This document shows, one piece after another, positions 44,387 to 53,202 of a stretch of DNA of 64,000 nt (positions are counted from its first letter, which is position 1; the number at the start of each line of letters is the position of its first letter). Made by a program: the position numbers and the translations under genes. Where the stretch lies: positions 300,721 through 364,720 of the forward strand of contig NZ_BMVL01000002.1 in NCBI RefSeq assembly GCF_014650695.1, written 5' to 3'. The DNA is from Streptomyces avidinii (GTDB taxonomy: Bacteria; Actinomycetota; Actinomycetes; Streptomycetales; Streptomycetaceae). The notes under the pieces were generated by a model. That model saw only the letters and a list, made by a program, of their open reading frames with translations, was not told where the DNA came from and did no database searches.

Positions 44387-45110
44387 TCAGGCTTGACGCT
44401 CCAGGGTGAGGATGGCTTTGGCGATTGACGTCATGCGGTTCGGACTGCATCGGGAACTGCGGAAGATCCGCCAGGATTTCAAGCGGGCGACGCCGCGTTC
44501 GACCGGTGCCCGTGCCGCGACCAGGGCCCGGTTGACGGTCTTCTCGTTGGGCGTGAGTTCCTGCAGGGGCCTGCGTTTGATGCCCGTGGTCAGCCAGGGG
44601 CCGCCGCCCTGGTAGGCGAGATCGGCCGGGATGGGAACGCCCTGGCGCTCGCAGATGCGGATGATCCGGTGGGTGCCGGCGACGGTCAGATCGTGGGCGC
44701 GGCCCGGCAGCGCGGGTGAGAGCCACAGCAGCCGACCGTCCGGATCCGTGACTACCTGTACGTTCACTCCGTGCCGGCGGTGCTTGTGGGAGTAGTCCGC
44801 GCGTGAGTCGCCGACCCGGTGGCACTCGGCGAGGGTCCCGTCCATCAGGACGAAGTCGGGGTCGGCCTCGCGCAGGGCCTTCAGTAGACCTGGCGCACGT
44901 TGGGCGAGCAGGTCGGTGACTGCGCTGGTGTGGGCGTGGCGTGGGCGGTGGACTCGCTGATCCCGAACCCGGCAGCGATCTTCGCCAAGGGTGTGCTCAC
45001 GTAGGTACACCAGTGCCACCATCGCACGCTGGTACGGGCGAACCTTTCTGCCGTCACGGTCGGTGGTCTTCACCGAGATGGCGAGCTGCTGAGGGCGCGG
45101 AGTGGTCAGC
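44387..45110 (-). pseudogene. IS5/DDE-superfamily transposase pseudogene
   Basis: The frame from 45073 gives an N-terminal VRPYQRAMVALVYLREHT. A different frame then supplies the HTH (LAKIAAGFGISESTAHA), and the first frame resumes at TSAVTDLLAQRAPGLLKAL. It then runs through the DDE domain (DFVLMDGTLAECHRVGDSRADYSHKHRRHGVNVQVVTDPDGRLLWLSPALPGRAHDLT) to the end. Two compensating shifts plus a missing N-terminus argue for an inactive IS copy of the HARBI1-like DDE_Tnp_4 type. No terminal inverted repeats or target duplications could be fixed by eye. Confidence 0.8.
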
Positions 45111-45131
45111 GCTTCACTTGACCTGTTGCGC

Positions 45132-45497
45132 TCAGACGCTCGGCGGCAGTCGCTGTGTGATCCGGTCGAACAAGTCCGTGAGTGGCTTACCGATGTCCTG
45201 GCCGAACTCGGTCAGTCCGTAGGTGACTTGGGGCGGTGTCGTCGGCTCGACCTTGCGCCAGACCAGGCCGTCCTGGACCAGTGCGCGCAGTGTCTGAGCG
45301 AGCATCTTCTCGCTGATGCCCTGGATGCTGTCGCGCAGCTCGTAGAACCGAAGGTCGTTGCTCCGCAAGGAGATCAGCACCCAGACACCCCACCTGCTGG
45401 TCACGTGGTCGACCACGTCGCGCGCAGGGCAGTCGGCGTGAAACACCTCATACCGATTGCCTGCCGCGGCCTGCGTCACCTGCGCACCTTCCCTCAT
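45132..45497 (-). CDS. HxlR-family transcriptional regulator
   Basis: 121 residues, the usual length. It has the winged-helix pattern with the signature Cys near the start (FHADCPARDVVDHVTSRWGVWVLISLRS), recognition region GISEKMLAQTLRALVQDGLV and the wing (TPPQVTYGLTEFGQDI). The conserved Cys23 may sense quinones or aldehydes. It is divergent from a truncated NAD(P)-binding gene, the usual HxlR target, across a perfect palindrome. It is probably intact, although its partner is not. Confidence 0.9.
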   Translation of the reverse strand: MREGAQVTQAAAGNRYEVFHADCPARDVVDHVTSRWGVWVLISLRSNDLRFYELRDSIQGISEKMLAQTLRALVQDGLVWRKVEPTTPPQVTYGLTEFGQDIGKPLTDLFDRITQRLPPSV

Positions 45498-45523
45498 GTC
45501 AGGAGCTTACCTCTGGGTATGTT

Positions 45524-45538
45524 CTTACTGAAAGTAAG
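45524..45538. promoter_or_regulatory. HxlR operator, CTTACT-GAA-AGTAAG
   Basis: A perfect 6-3-6 inverted repeat between the divergent HxlR and NAD(P)-binding genes, with a further CTTACC half-site at 45506-45511. This matches the spacing and sequence style of HxlR/YodB-class operators. Confidence 0.65.
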
Positions 45539-45589
45539 CCCGCCTCCTAGCGTCAATCGCCTCACTGCACAACGGACTAGGAGCTGAAC

Positions 45590-45790
45590 ATGATCACGGT
45601 GACCGGGGCTACCGGGAACGTGGGCCGGCCTTTGACGCAGGCTCTGGCTGCGGCGGGCGAGCAGGTGACGGCGGTGTCGCGGCACGCCGCGGCGGTGCCG
45701 AACGGGGTCCGGCACCGGCTCTTGGGAACCTCGGCGATTCGGCCAACCTCCTTTTGTGGCAGTCCCGTTGCGGGAGACGGGTCGGTGTAG
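45590..45790 (+). pseudogene. Truncated NmrA-like NAD(P)-binding gene
   Basis: ATG 45590, preceded by CTAGGAG. The frame starts ITVTGATGNVGRPLTQALAAAGEQVTAVSRHAAAVPNGVRHRL, a perfect Rossmann N-terminus, then loses all similarity at about 45720 and stops at 45790 after 66 codons. The remaining ~230 residues of the family are absent. An insertion or deletion removed them; the transposase relics nearby are suspects. Confidence 0.75.
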
Positions 45791-45914
45791 CCTCCACGGT
45801 CCCCCGCACGCTCTATCCCGGGACTTCAGGGCCGACCGAAAAACGTGTGTTCGAAAAGCTGGGGCTGTCGTTGAGCTCACGACAGTGTCCGAACGGTGAT
45901 CCAGGGGGGACCCG

Positions 45915-47804
45915 ATGACCGGATCCGATGTGCCCAGCAACCCGACCAGTGCTCCGTCTCCGCCGCCGCCCGCGGAGATCACCTACAGCGGGCAGTACTC
46001 GGTCAATCCGCTCGCCGAGGTCTCCTTCCGGAAGATGTGCGCCACCCTCCCGGCTGTCCTGGCCCGGATCGGCCGCCTGTCGTGGCGGACCGACCGGCGG
46101 GCCGTGCGGCTCCTGATCGGGTGCCAGGTCGTCACCGGCGTATCCGCAGCGGTGCTGCTGGCCGCGACCGCACGTGTGATGGGGCCCGTACTCGGCGCCG
46201 GGAGTGCGTCCGACCGTCTGCAAGGAGCACTGCCCGCGTTGCTCGTGGTCGCGCTCGCCGCCGCAATGAACCGCGCCGCGGGGGCCGTGGCCACGTACGC
46301 CGAGAGGCGGATCACTCCTCTGCTGACCTCGGAGACGGACAGCAGCCTGGTCGAGGCGGTCTGCCGGGTCGAGGCCGCCGCCTACGCCGGCGACGGCTTC
46401 TCCGACCGGCAGGAGGCTGCCGAGATGGGGGTGGTCCGCACCCACGTGATGGTCACCGACGCTCAGCGCTTCATGTCCTCGCTGATCCGCCTGGTCACCG
46501 CCGGCAGCGTCCTGTCACTGCTGAACGTGATGATGCTGCCCCTGCTGCTCCTCGCCGTACTGCCGGCCGGTATCGGCGCCGTCCTGACCGCCCGCGTCGA
46601 CTACGAGATCCACTACGCCAATGTCTCCGACAGGAATGTGCGCGGCATGATGCGCTGGTGGGCCACGACCTCCCAGTACGGTGACGAAGTCCGCGCCAAC
46701 TCGATGACCGACTACCTCGTCCACTGGTACCGGGCTCTGTCCGAACGGTGTGACCGGCGGAACCTGGCCGCCGCGCCGCGGACCTTGCGGATTTCTCTGC
46801 TCTCCGCGCTGGCCGGCGGAGTCTTCCTCCTCGCGACCTGGGGAGCGCTCGCCTGGCTCGCCGTGACGGGCCGGATCGAACCCGCCATCGCCGCCACGGC
46901 CGTTATCGCCGTCCAGACCGCGCTCGCCGCTCTTTCCCAGGTCGTCATCAACGGCGCCGCGGTGTTCCACACCAGCCTGTACCTGAGCGATATGCAGGCG
47001 TTCCTCGACGAGGCCGCCGCTCGTGCTCCCCGGCGCGGTCCGCGCGAGATCGCCGGTCCGGTCGAGCAGATCCGGCTCGACGAGGTCGTCTACCAGTATC
47101 CCGGCAAGGACAAACCCGCGGTGGACGGTGTCTCCCTCACCCTGGAGCGCGGCCGGATCCTCGCGATCGTCGGAGCGAACGGATCGGGGAAGTCGACTCT
47201 GACGCGGCTGATCACCGGGATCTACCTCTGCGACAAGGGCAAGGTCACCTGGAACGGAAGCGACCTCGCCGACACCGACCCGGCGACCGTCTGGCGCCTC
47301 ACCGGCCTGGTGCCGCAGGACTTCGCGAAGTGGCCGCTGCGGGTGCGCGAGAACATCACCCTCGGTCAGCCCCGCACCCACGACGACGGACCTGTGTGGG
47401 AGGCCATCGACGCGGTCGGCCTGCGCGAAGCCGTCGAAGACCTCCCCAACGGTCTGGACAGCCTCCAAGCCCGCGACATCTGGGGAGGCGTCGAGTTCTC
47501 CGGCGGACAGTGGCAGCGCGAAGCGTGCGCTCGGGCCCTGTACCGCAAGCCCGAGCTGCTGATCCTGGACGAGCCGACCTCTCAGATGGACCCACGAGGT
47601 GAGCACCAGGTCTTCGAACGGATCAAGGCCATCGCTGCCGACCGGATCACCATCATGGTCACCCACCGCCTGGAGAACACGAAGATCGCGGACCACATCA
47701 TCGTGCTGGACGACGGCCGCATTTCCGAGCAGGGCCGCTACGACGATCTCGTCCACGGCGGCGGAACCTTCGCCGAACTCCTCGAATTGTCCCAGGACCG
47801 CTGA
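45915..47804 (+). CDS. ABC exporter, fused permease and ATPase
   Basis: 629 residues. Half-transporter that would work as a dimer. A Pro-rich N-terminus (1-50) is followed by about six membrane helices (about 75-360) and an ATPase domain with Walker A (VGANGSGKST near residue 420), Q-loop LVPQDFAKWPL, signature EFSGGQWQ, Walker B LLILDEPTSQMDP and switch VTHRLENT. Exporters of this type secrete peptides or small molecules. It is the first gene of a seven-gene run in the same direction, with only about 140 bases to the next full gene. No peptidase C39 domain is attached, so it would not itself cut a leader. Confidence 0.9.
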   Translation: MTGSDVPSNPTSAPSPPPPAEITYSGQYSVNPLAEVSFRKMCATLPAVLARIGRLSWRTDRRAVRLLIGCQVVTGVSAAVLLAATARVMGPVLGAGSASDRLQGALPALLVVALAAAMNRAAGAVATYAERRITPLLTSETDSSLVEAVCRVEAAAYAGDGFSDRQEAAEMGVVRTHVMVTDAQRFMSSLIRLVTAGSVLSLLNVMMLPLLLLAVLPAGIGAVLTARVDYEIHYANVSDRNVRGMMRWWATTSQYGDEVRANSMTDYLVHWYRALSERCDRRNLAAAPRTLRISLLSALAGGVFLLATWGALAWLAVTGRIEPAIAATAVIAVQTALAALSQVVINGAAVFHTSLYLSDMQAFLDEAAARAPRRGPREIAGPVEQIRLDEVVYQYPGKDKPAVDGVSLTLERGRILAIVGANGSGKSTLTRLITGIYLCDKGKVTWNGSDLADTDPATVWRLTGLVPQDFAKWPLRVRENITLGQPRTHDDGPVWEAIDAVGLREAVEDLPNGLDSLQARDIWGGVEFSGGQWQREACARALYRKPELLILDEPTSQMDPRGEHQVFERIKAIAADRITIMVTHRLENTKIADHIIVLDDGRISEQGRYDDLVHGGGTFAELLELSQDR

Positions 47805-47863
47805 CCCGATTCACCTCGCCCGACCTCGCGTCGGCCGGCGCCGGCGAACCGCCAGGAGGACTC

Positions 47864-47944
47864 GTGTTCCCCCATCCCACCGCATCCGACTGCCGTGCGT
47901 CCTACCCCGTGGAGACCTTGCGCCCAGGCAGGAGGTCCGCCTGA
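47864..47944 (+). CDS. Possible 26-residue peptide gene between exporter and kinase genes
   Basis: A GTG at 47864 follows AGGAGGA (47854-47860); the frame encodes FPHPTASDCRASYPVETL and RPGRRSA after the start and stops with TGA at 47942-47944, sharing one base with the ATG of the kinase gene (TGATG). The strong ribosome-binding site and coupled stop suggest real translation. It could be a leader that couples expression, or a small precursor peptide (one Cys, several Ser/Thr). Spacing between site and start is short (about 4 bases), so confidence is limited. Confidence 0.4.
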   Translation: MFPHPTASDCRASYPVETLRPGRRSA

Positions 47945-48828
47945 TGAGGCAGACGAAGACACTTCCCGCAGCGGTCCGGCGCTGGGCGGAGCAACGGATC
48001 GGGCCCGTCGTGTCCGTACGCGATGCCTCGCACGACTGGGACCGCTCCCGGGTGTGGGAGCTGGAGGGCGCAGACGGGATGCGCCGGTACGTGAAGGTCT
48101 CGCCCAGCGAGAAGTTCTTCACCCGTGAGACCCGGGCATACCGCCACGTCGTCCCCGCCCTCGGCCACAGCCGGGCACCCCGCCTCATCGACAGCCGCGC
48201 CCAGGACCTGGTCCTGCTGCTCACCGCGGTGCCCGGCGTCCCGGCGAAGGAGCTCGACCTGGCCACCAGTGACTGGCGGGCTGTGCACCGGCAGGCCGGA
48301 GCGCTGTGTGCCCGGCTCCACGAGGCCGGGGAGCTCGACCGCGCCGATCGGGTGGAGGCCGAAGCGTCCCTGGAGGCTGCTGCCGACGGAGCGGAGAAGT
48401 ACCTGTCCCGCGCCGGTGACCGGCTCACCGGAGGTGAGCAGCAGGTGATCCGTGACCACGCCGCCCGGCTTCCACGTGTCGGCCCGGTGCCTGTCGGTTT
48501 CATCCACGGCGACAATCAGCCGAGGAACTGGCTGTGGTCCGCGTCCGGGCTCGTCCTTGTCGACTTCGAGCGGACCCGGCCTGCCGCCCGCATTCAGGAC
48601 CTCGTCATCCTCGCGGTCACCCAGTGGGTCGACCATCCGGACCGCGCGCAGGCGTTCCTTCAGTCGTACGGGCGTCTCCTCACTGACGCAGAGCGGCATG
48701 CGCTGCGCTGCCTGGCCGCCCTGGACGCGGTCAACTGTCTGGCCTGGGGCCCCGACAACAACGACCAGGTGGTCACCGCCCGGGGCCGGCGGACTCTGGA
48801 CCGGATCATGAGGGAGAGCCGGCCGTGA
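47944..48828 (+). CDS. APH-like phosphotransferase
   Basis: 294 residues. Aminoglycoside phosphotransferase/choline kinase fold. Lys51 in RYVKVSPS sits in the nucleotide lobe; the catalytic loop is GFIHGDNQPRNWLW (188-196), and the metal-binding Asp is in LVDFERTRP (207). The substrate could be a drug, a sugar-like intermediate or another hydroxyl compound. The usual HGDxxxxN motif is present, so catalysis is likely. It starts at an ATG with AGGAGG upstream, and its stop overlaps the GTG of the Nudix gene. Within this operon it may add or remove a protecting phosphate. Confidence 0.85.
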   Translation: MRQTKTLPAAVRRWAEQRIGPVVSVRDASHDWDRSRVWELEGADGMRRYVKVSPSEKFFTRETRAYRHVVPALGHSRAPRLIDSRAQDLVLLLTAVPGVPAKELDLATSDWRAVHRQAGALCARLHEAGELDRADRVEAEASLEAAADGAEKYLSRAGDRLTGGEQQVIRDHAARLPRVGPVPVGFIHGDNQPRNWLWSASGLVLVDFERTRPAARIQDLVILAVTQWVDHPDRAQAFLQSYGRLLTDAERHALRCLAALDAVNCLAWGPDNNDQVVTARGRRTLDRIMRESRP

Positions 48829-49298
48829 GCAACGTCCACCGGAGCATCTCGCACGTCATGGTCCTCCTCCAGCGTCCCGGCGACGGCTGGATCCTCACCG
48901 TCCGGCACCGGGCGGGGTCCTGGCACTCCCCCGGGCTGCTCACGGTGGTCGGCGGGAGGCTTGAGGACGGTGAGTTCCTCAACGAAGGCGCCTCACGAGA
49001 ACTCGCCGAGGAAGTCGGCATCCACGTCGCCCCTGACCGCCTGCGGTTCTGCCAGCTGCCCCACTTCCACGCCGCGGACGGTGAGCGGGTGATCGGCGCC
49101 GTCTTCTCCGTGCCGGGGTGGGACGGCACCCCGTACAACCGCGAGCCGGACACCCATGTCGAGCTGGTGTGGGTGGACCCGGCGGCTCCGCCGCCCGACT
49201 GCCACCCCTTCACTCACGCGGTCCTCACGCACTTCGCCGCCGGCCTGCTCTACGGCAACGTCACCGCCCCGGAACTCCTGGGCGGTGAGGGCCGGTGA
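48825..49298 (+). CDS. Nudix hydrolase
   Basis: 157 residues from GTG 48825. A complete Nudix box reads GRLEDGEFLNEGASRELAEEVGI (Gx5Ex7REUxEExGU), so the Mg2+-dependent cleavage of a nucleoside-diphosphate-linked compound is likely. The GTGA overlap with the kinase gene upstream and with the MFS gene downstream ties it into the operon. The substrate is not predictable. Another Nudix domain is fused to a methyltransferase later in the same operon. Confidence 0.9.
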   Translation: MSNVHRSISHVMVLLQRPGDGWILTVRHRAGSWHSPGLLTVVGGRLEDGEFLNEGASRELAEEVGIHVAPDRLRFCQLPHFHAADGERVIGAVFSVPGWDGTPYNREPDTHVELVWVDPAAPPPDCHPFTHAVLTHFAAGLLYGNVTAPELLGGEGR

Positions 49299-50587
49299 CA
49301 ACCTCCACCCGGACGTCGAAAGCCCCGAGGTGGGCGCCATCGGACCTGCGCCTACTGGTCGGAAGCGAAGGCGCGAGCCTGTCCGGGTCGGCAGTCAGCG
49401 CCGTCGCCATCCCCACCCTGGCCGTGCTGGAGCTCCACGCGTCCACCACCCAGATCGCCGCGCTCGCCTTCCTCGGACAGCTGCCGAACGCCGTCGTTGC
49501 GCTCCCGGCCGGCGCGCTCTCGGACCGGTACCCGAAGCGCCCCCAGATGATCTGCGCCGATGTGGCAGCCGCGGTAGCCCTCGTGACCATCCCGGCCGCC
49601 GCGATGGGCGGCATGCTCACCATCGGCCAGCTGTACGCGGTCGCCGTCGTCCTCGGCATTGCCAAGATCGTGCACGGTGCGGCATCCATCAGCTACCTGC
49701 CCGTCCTCGTCGAGCCCCACCGGCTCCAGCGAGCGAACTCCCGCCTCGGCGCTGCCTCGTCGGTGGCCGACAGCGCGGGAAGCAACCTGGGCGCCGCCCT
49801 GATCGGCACGGTCGGCGCGGCGCGCTCGGTCATCGTGGATGTCCTGTCCTACCTCGTCTCCGCGTTCCTCGTGTGGCGCATCCGCACACCCGAGACGACC
49901 GCCCCGCGGCCGCAAGGCCGCAGCCTCGCGCGGGACATCAGTGAGGGTCTGCACTATGTGGCCGGGCAGCCGACGATCCGCACGGTGATCGCCGCACTGT
50001 CCACGCTCGGCTTCGGGTTGGCAATCATGAACACGTACTGGGCGTACTACCTTCTCGCCGTCCTGAAGGTGACCCCGACGGCGTTCGGCGTGATCATGGG
50101 CATCGGAGGCGTCGGCAGCCTGGCCGGGGCACTCCTCGCCCCGAACATCGCCTCCCGTATCGGCATCGGACCGGCGATCATCGTCGGGTTCGCGGTCAGC
50201 CCTCTGGCGCAGGTGCCCCTCCTGCTCGCCGGGCCCGGCCTGCGTTGGCAGGTCACCCTCGCCCTGGTCCTGGCCGTGCAGCTGTTCTGGGCCACGGCAT
50301 CGGGAACGAGCCAGAGGTCCCTCAGACAGATCATCTGTGACCCACGCTTCCAGGGGCGGATGCAGGCCGCCAGCACCACTGTGACCGCGGGGGCCCGTCC
50401 GCTCGCCGCCGCAGCCGCCGGCGCCCTGGTCCTCCACCTCGGCGTACGCACCACCCTCACGGTCGGCGCGCTCCTCCAACTTGTCCCGGTCGCTCTCCTG
50501 CTCCTGTCCCCTGTCCGCACGATGCGGCACATGCCCGCCCCGCCCCCACGCACAGCACTGCCCTCCGCCCGCGAAGGATCTTCATGA
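49295..50587 (+). CDS. MFS exporter
   Basis: 430 residues with about 12 membrane helices. The cytoplasmic A-motif after helix 2 reads GALSDRYPKRPQM, and the second half repeats the pattern (GALLAPNIASRIG). It resembles the drug-efflux/MFS_3 group (EntS-like) that exports antibiotics or siderophores. It begins with a GTG that overlaps the Nudix stop and ends in an ATGA overlap with the methyltransferase. The operon therefore has two exporters, this one and the ABC protein, as expected for a producer or resistance locus. Confidence 0.88.
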   Translation: MTTSTRTSKAPRWAPSDLRLLVGSEGASLSGSAVSAVAIPTLAVLELHASTTQIAALAFLGQLPNAVVALPAGALSDRYPKRPQMICADVAAAVALVTIPAAAMGGMLTIGQLYAVAVVLGIAKIVHGAASISYLPVLVEPHRLQRANSRLGAASSVADSAGSNLGAALIGTVGAARSVIVDVLSYLVSAFLVWRIRTPETTAPRPQGRSLARDISEGLHYVAGQPTIRTVIAALSTLGFGLAIMNTYWAYYLLAVLKVTPTAFGVIMGIGGVGSLAGALLAPNIASRIGIGPAIIVGFAVSPLAQVPLLLAGPGLRWQVTLALVLAVQLFWATASGTSQRSLRQIICDPRFQGRMQAASTTVTAGARPLAAAAAGALVLHLGVRTTLTVGALLQLVPVALLLLSPVRTMRHMPAPPPRTALPSAREGSS

Positions 50588-51162
50588 CGATGACCGCGAC
50601 CGCCGCGTACTGGGATCCCCTCTGGGCCCGAGGCCGCCGGTACCGGCAGCTCGACGAACCCGAGACACGGCTGCTCGACGAGCACCTCGGACCCGGCCGG
50701 GGCCGGCCGGCCCTCGACATCGGTTGTGGCGACGGCGCCCTCGCCCGTCACCTCCACCACCGGATGGGATACCGCGCCATCGGGATCGAATGGTCCCCCG
50801 ACGCCCTCGCACTCGCCGCCGCCCAGGACTCCGCGGACAGGCCCGGCCCGCTGTGGAGATGCGCCGACATCAGAAACGGCGACCTGACCGACCTGCCGGA
50901 GCCCGCGTACGCGGTCATCACCTGCCGTCTGGTCTACCGGTGGCTCGACGACAAGGCGGCGTTCGTCAACCGCGTCCTCCGCATCCTGGTACCCGGCGGG
51001 ATCTTCTGGGTGGTCACCGAGATCGCCGACCGCCGGAAGAACACCGACCCTCTCCAAAACCTCGGGATCGGCCCGGCCGAAGCCGAGATCCTCACCGCGG
51101 GCCGGTCCGCCGTCCGGACCCACGACCTTGACGTGCTCCGCTGCTACGCCCTGCGCCCCTGA
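50584..51162 (+). CDS. Class I SAM-dependent methyltransferase
   Basis: 192 residues. Motif [16 protein letters not shown] is near residue 43, with acidic residue in IGIEWSP, motif IV as [13 protein letters not shown] and motif [12 protein letters not shown]. It is short, with a small C-terminal part. It starts inside the MFS stop (ATGA) and is followed after 29 bases by the fusion gene. A methyl-transfer step on the pathway compound is the natural inference. Confidence 0.85.
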   Translation: MTMTATAAYWDPLWARGRRYRQLDEPETRLLDEHLGPGRGRPALDIGCGDGALARHLHHRMGYRAIGIEWSPDALALAAAQDSADRPGPLWRCADIRNGDLTDLPEPAYAVITCRLVYRWLDDKAAFVNRVLRILVPGGIFWVVTEIADRRKNTDPLQNLGIGPAEAEILTAGRSAVRTHDLDVLRCYALRP

Positions 51163-51191
51163 CCACCCCCGCCCTCTTGGAGGACACGTTG

Positions 51192-52358
51192 ATGGACATC
51201 GAGAAGCAGACCGCCGGAATCTGGACCGCCTACGGGGCGCACCAGCTGACCGTGTGCCCGGACCTGCCGGAGATCGAGCGGTGGGACTGGGGCATCGCGG
51301 ACACCGCACCCGGTCTGGAGAGCCTCGGGGACGTGAAGGGGCTTCGCGTCCTCGACCTCGGCAGCGGGCTGGGCCGACATGCCGCGCGCCTGGCCGCCCT
51401 GGGCGCCGAGGTCACCGCCGTGGACGCCTCCTCCACCCAACACGAGCGCGCTGTCACCCGATACCCGAGCACACCCGGGCTCCGCTTCGTCTGCGCCGAT
51501 GCCGTCGCCCACCTGCAGGATGCGGCTCCCTACGACCTGGTCTACTCCGTGAACGGCGTGCCCTACCTGGACCCCCACAGGCTCCTCCCCGCGCTGGCCA
51601 ACGCCATCAGGCCCGGTGGTCGACTCGTGTTCTCCGCGCTGCACACCAACTCGGCCGGCGCCGGCCCGTCGACGGCCGTCGCCCCACGCCCGGAGAACTT
51701 GCGGCTTCCGGCCACCACCCTGGATCACCCCGTCCACATGTGGGTCCTGACCCCCCAGCTGTGGGAGGACCTGTTGACCGGGCACGGCCTCGCCGTGGAC
51801 AGGGTCACGGCTATCGACGCCCCGCAGCCGGACAACTCCGCCTCCTACCGGCTGTACGAGGTCCGCCGTCCGCAGCGGGTGCCGAGCCGCCCGCGCACCA
51901 GCACACCGCCGCCACCGCACGCCGCCGTCGGGGTCGGGGTCGGCGTGATCATCCAGAGCCCGGATGGTGTCCTACTGGGCCAACACCGGCGCGGCACCTG
52001 GGAACTGCCCGGCGGATCCGTCGAACCCGGCGAGTCCTTCGCCGAGGCCGCAGTACGGGAACTCCACGAAGAGGCCGACCTCGTGGCCGCAGCCCACGAC
52101 ACCATCGTGCTGGGAACCCTCCTCGACCGGGTGGGCGACGTCGTCCGGGTCACGGTGCCCGTCCTGGTCACCCGCTGGTCAGGCCTGCCGCAACAGAGCG
52201 AGGAAGCCATCGGGTCCTGGCGCGTCTGGCCCCTGGACGCGTTGCCCCAACCGCTGTTCGTACCCAGCGCGCAGTGCCTGACGGCATGGGATCCGACACT
52301 CCTCATCGACCACCCGCCCGCCGGCTTCCAGGCTTACACGGACGCCGGCCACGCATAG
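51192..52358 (+). CDS. Methyltransferase-Nudix fusion protein
   Basis: 388 residues from the ATG at 51192, with GGAGG eight bases upstream; a TTG at 51177 lies inside that site and is rejected. Residues about 1-235 form a class I methyltransferase ([40 protein letters not shown]). After a Pro-rich linker (about 230-245), residues 246-375 form a Nudix hydrolase with the box [23 protein letters not shown], where the usual Gly before the last hydrophobic position is Ala. The fusion suggests that both activities act on one nucleotide-linked intermediate, or in sequence. It is the sixth intact gene of the operon. Confidence 0.88.
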   Translation: MDIEKQTAGIWTAYGAHQLTVCPDLPEIERWDWGIADTAPGLESLGDVKGLRVLDLGSGLGRHAARLAALGAEVTAVDASSTQHERAVTRYPSTPGLRFVCADAVAHLQDAAPYDLVYSVNGVPYLDPHRLLPALANAIRPGGRLVFSALHTNSAGAGPSTAVAPRPENLRLPATTLDHPVHMWVLTPQLWEDLLTGHGLAVDRVTAIDAPQPDNSASYRLYEVRRPQRVPSRPRTSTPPPPHAAVGVGVGVIIQSPDGVLLGQHRRGTWELPGGSVEPGESFAEAAVRELHEEADLVAAAHDTIVLGTLLDRVGDVVRVTVPVLVTRWSGLPQQSEEAIGSWRVWPLDALPQPLFVPSAQCLTAWDPTLLIDHPPAGFQAYTDAGHA

Positions 52359-52419
52359 GGAGGCGATCCCACCTGCCCGCGCGTCTCCCACCACGACCTC
52401 CAGGAAGGCACCACCTACT

Positions 52420-53202
52420 GTGACGCCAACCCATTCCTCATCCCTGCCGTCTCTTCTGGGAGTCTTCGGACACCCGGACGACGAATCCCTCCTGGCCGGC
52501 GGCGTTCTCGCGCAGCACGCGGCAGCAGGCGCGGCGACCGCCGTGGTCACCGCCCCCTGGGCCCCCGACAGCCACCGGGCCGACGAGCTCGCCGACGCCC
52601 TGGCCATCCTGGGGGCGGGGAAGCCGCGGATGCTCGGCCTCGCCGACGCTCGAGTCCCCGACTCCGCGCCCGGCCGGCCGCGGCTGTGCGACGCCCCGCT
52701 GGACGAGGTGGTGGAGGGGATCGTCGAACACATCCGTGCTGTGAGGCCGCAAGTCATCATCACTCACGACGCCTACGGGCAGCTGACCGGTCACCCTGAT
52801 CACGTCCGCACGCACCAGGCCACCGTCATCGCCTTCCATGCCGCAGGCCTCGAACACCGCTACCCGCAGGCGGGCGCACCCTGGCGGCCCGCAGCTCTGT
52901 ACGCGGCCACGCACCCGCACTCCGCGGTGGACACGCTCGGCGCGCTCCTCACAGCGGTGGGGAAGAAGGTGCTGAGCGTGCCGGACGAGCACGTCACCGC
53001 GACGGTCGACGTAACCGTCTGGTCGGAGCAGAAAATGGCCGCGATCTCGGCCCGCCGCAGCGAAGCGGCACGGGAACGGTCCCTCCCGGGAATCCTGGCC
53101 CGCCTGTCAGCCCCGGCACGGGAGTCCATCAACGCGACGGAGTTCTACACCCGTCTCGATGCCGCGCCTGGGCCCGTTGGGCAGCGACAGCTCACCGTGT
53201 GA
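52420..53202 (+). CDS. PIG-L-family deacetylase
   Basis: 260 residues from the GTG at 52420. The zinc motif HPDDES is at residues 18-23, and the second motif GHPDHVRTH at 124-132. PIG-L/LmbE enzymes remove acetyl groups from N-acetyl-glucosamine-type substrates, as in mycothiol, teicoplanin and aminoglycoside pathways. It ends the operon. With a phosphotransferase, methyltransferases and two exporters upstream it suggests an amino-sugar-containing or otherwise N-acetylated product, perhaps exported in protected form and deacetylated later. Spacing to the preceding gene is 61 bases. Confidence 0.9.
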   Translation: MTPTHSSSLPSLLGVFGHPDDESLLAGGVLAQHAAAGAATAVVTAPWAPDSHRADELADALAILGAGKPRMLGLADARVPDSAPGRPRLCDAPLDEVVEGIVEHIRAVRPQVIITHDAYGQLTGHPDHVRTHQATVIAFHAAGLEHRYPQAGAPWRPAALYAATHPHSAVDTLGALLTAVGKKVLSVPDEHVTATVDVTVWSEQKMAAISARRSEAARERSLPGILARLSAPARESINATEFYTRLDAAPGPVGQRQLTV

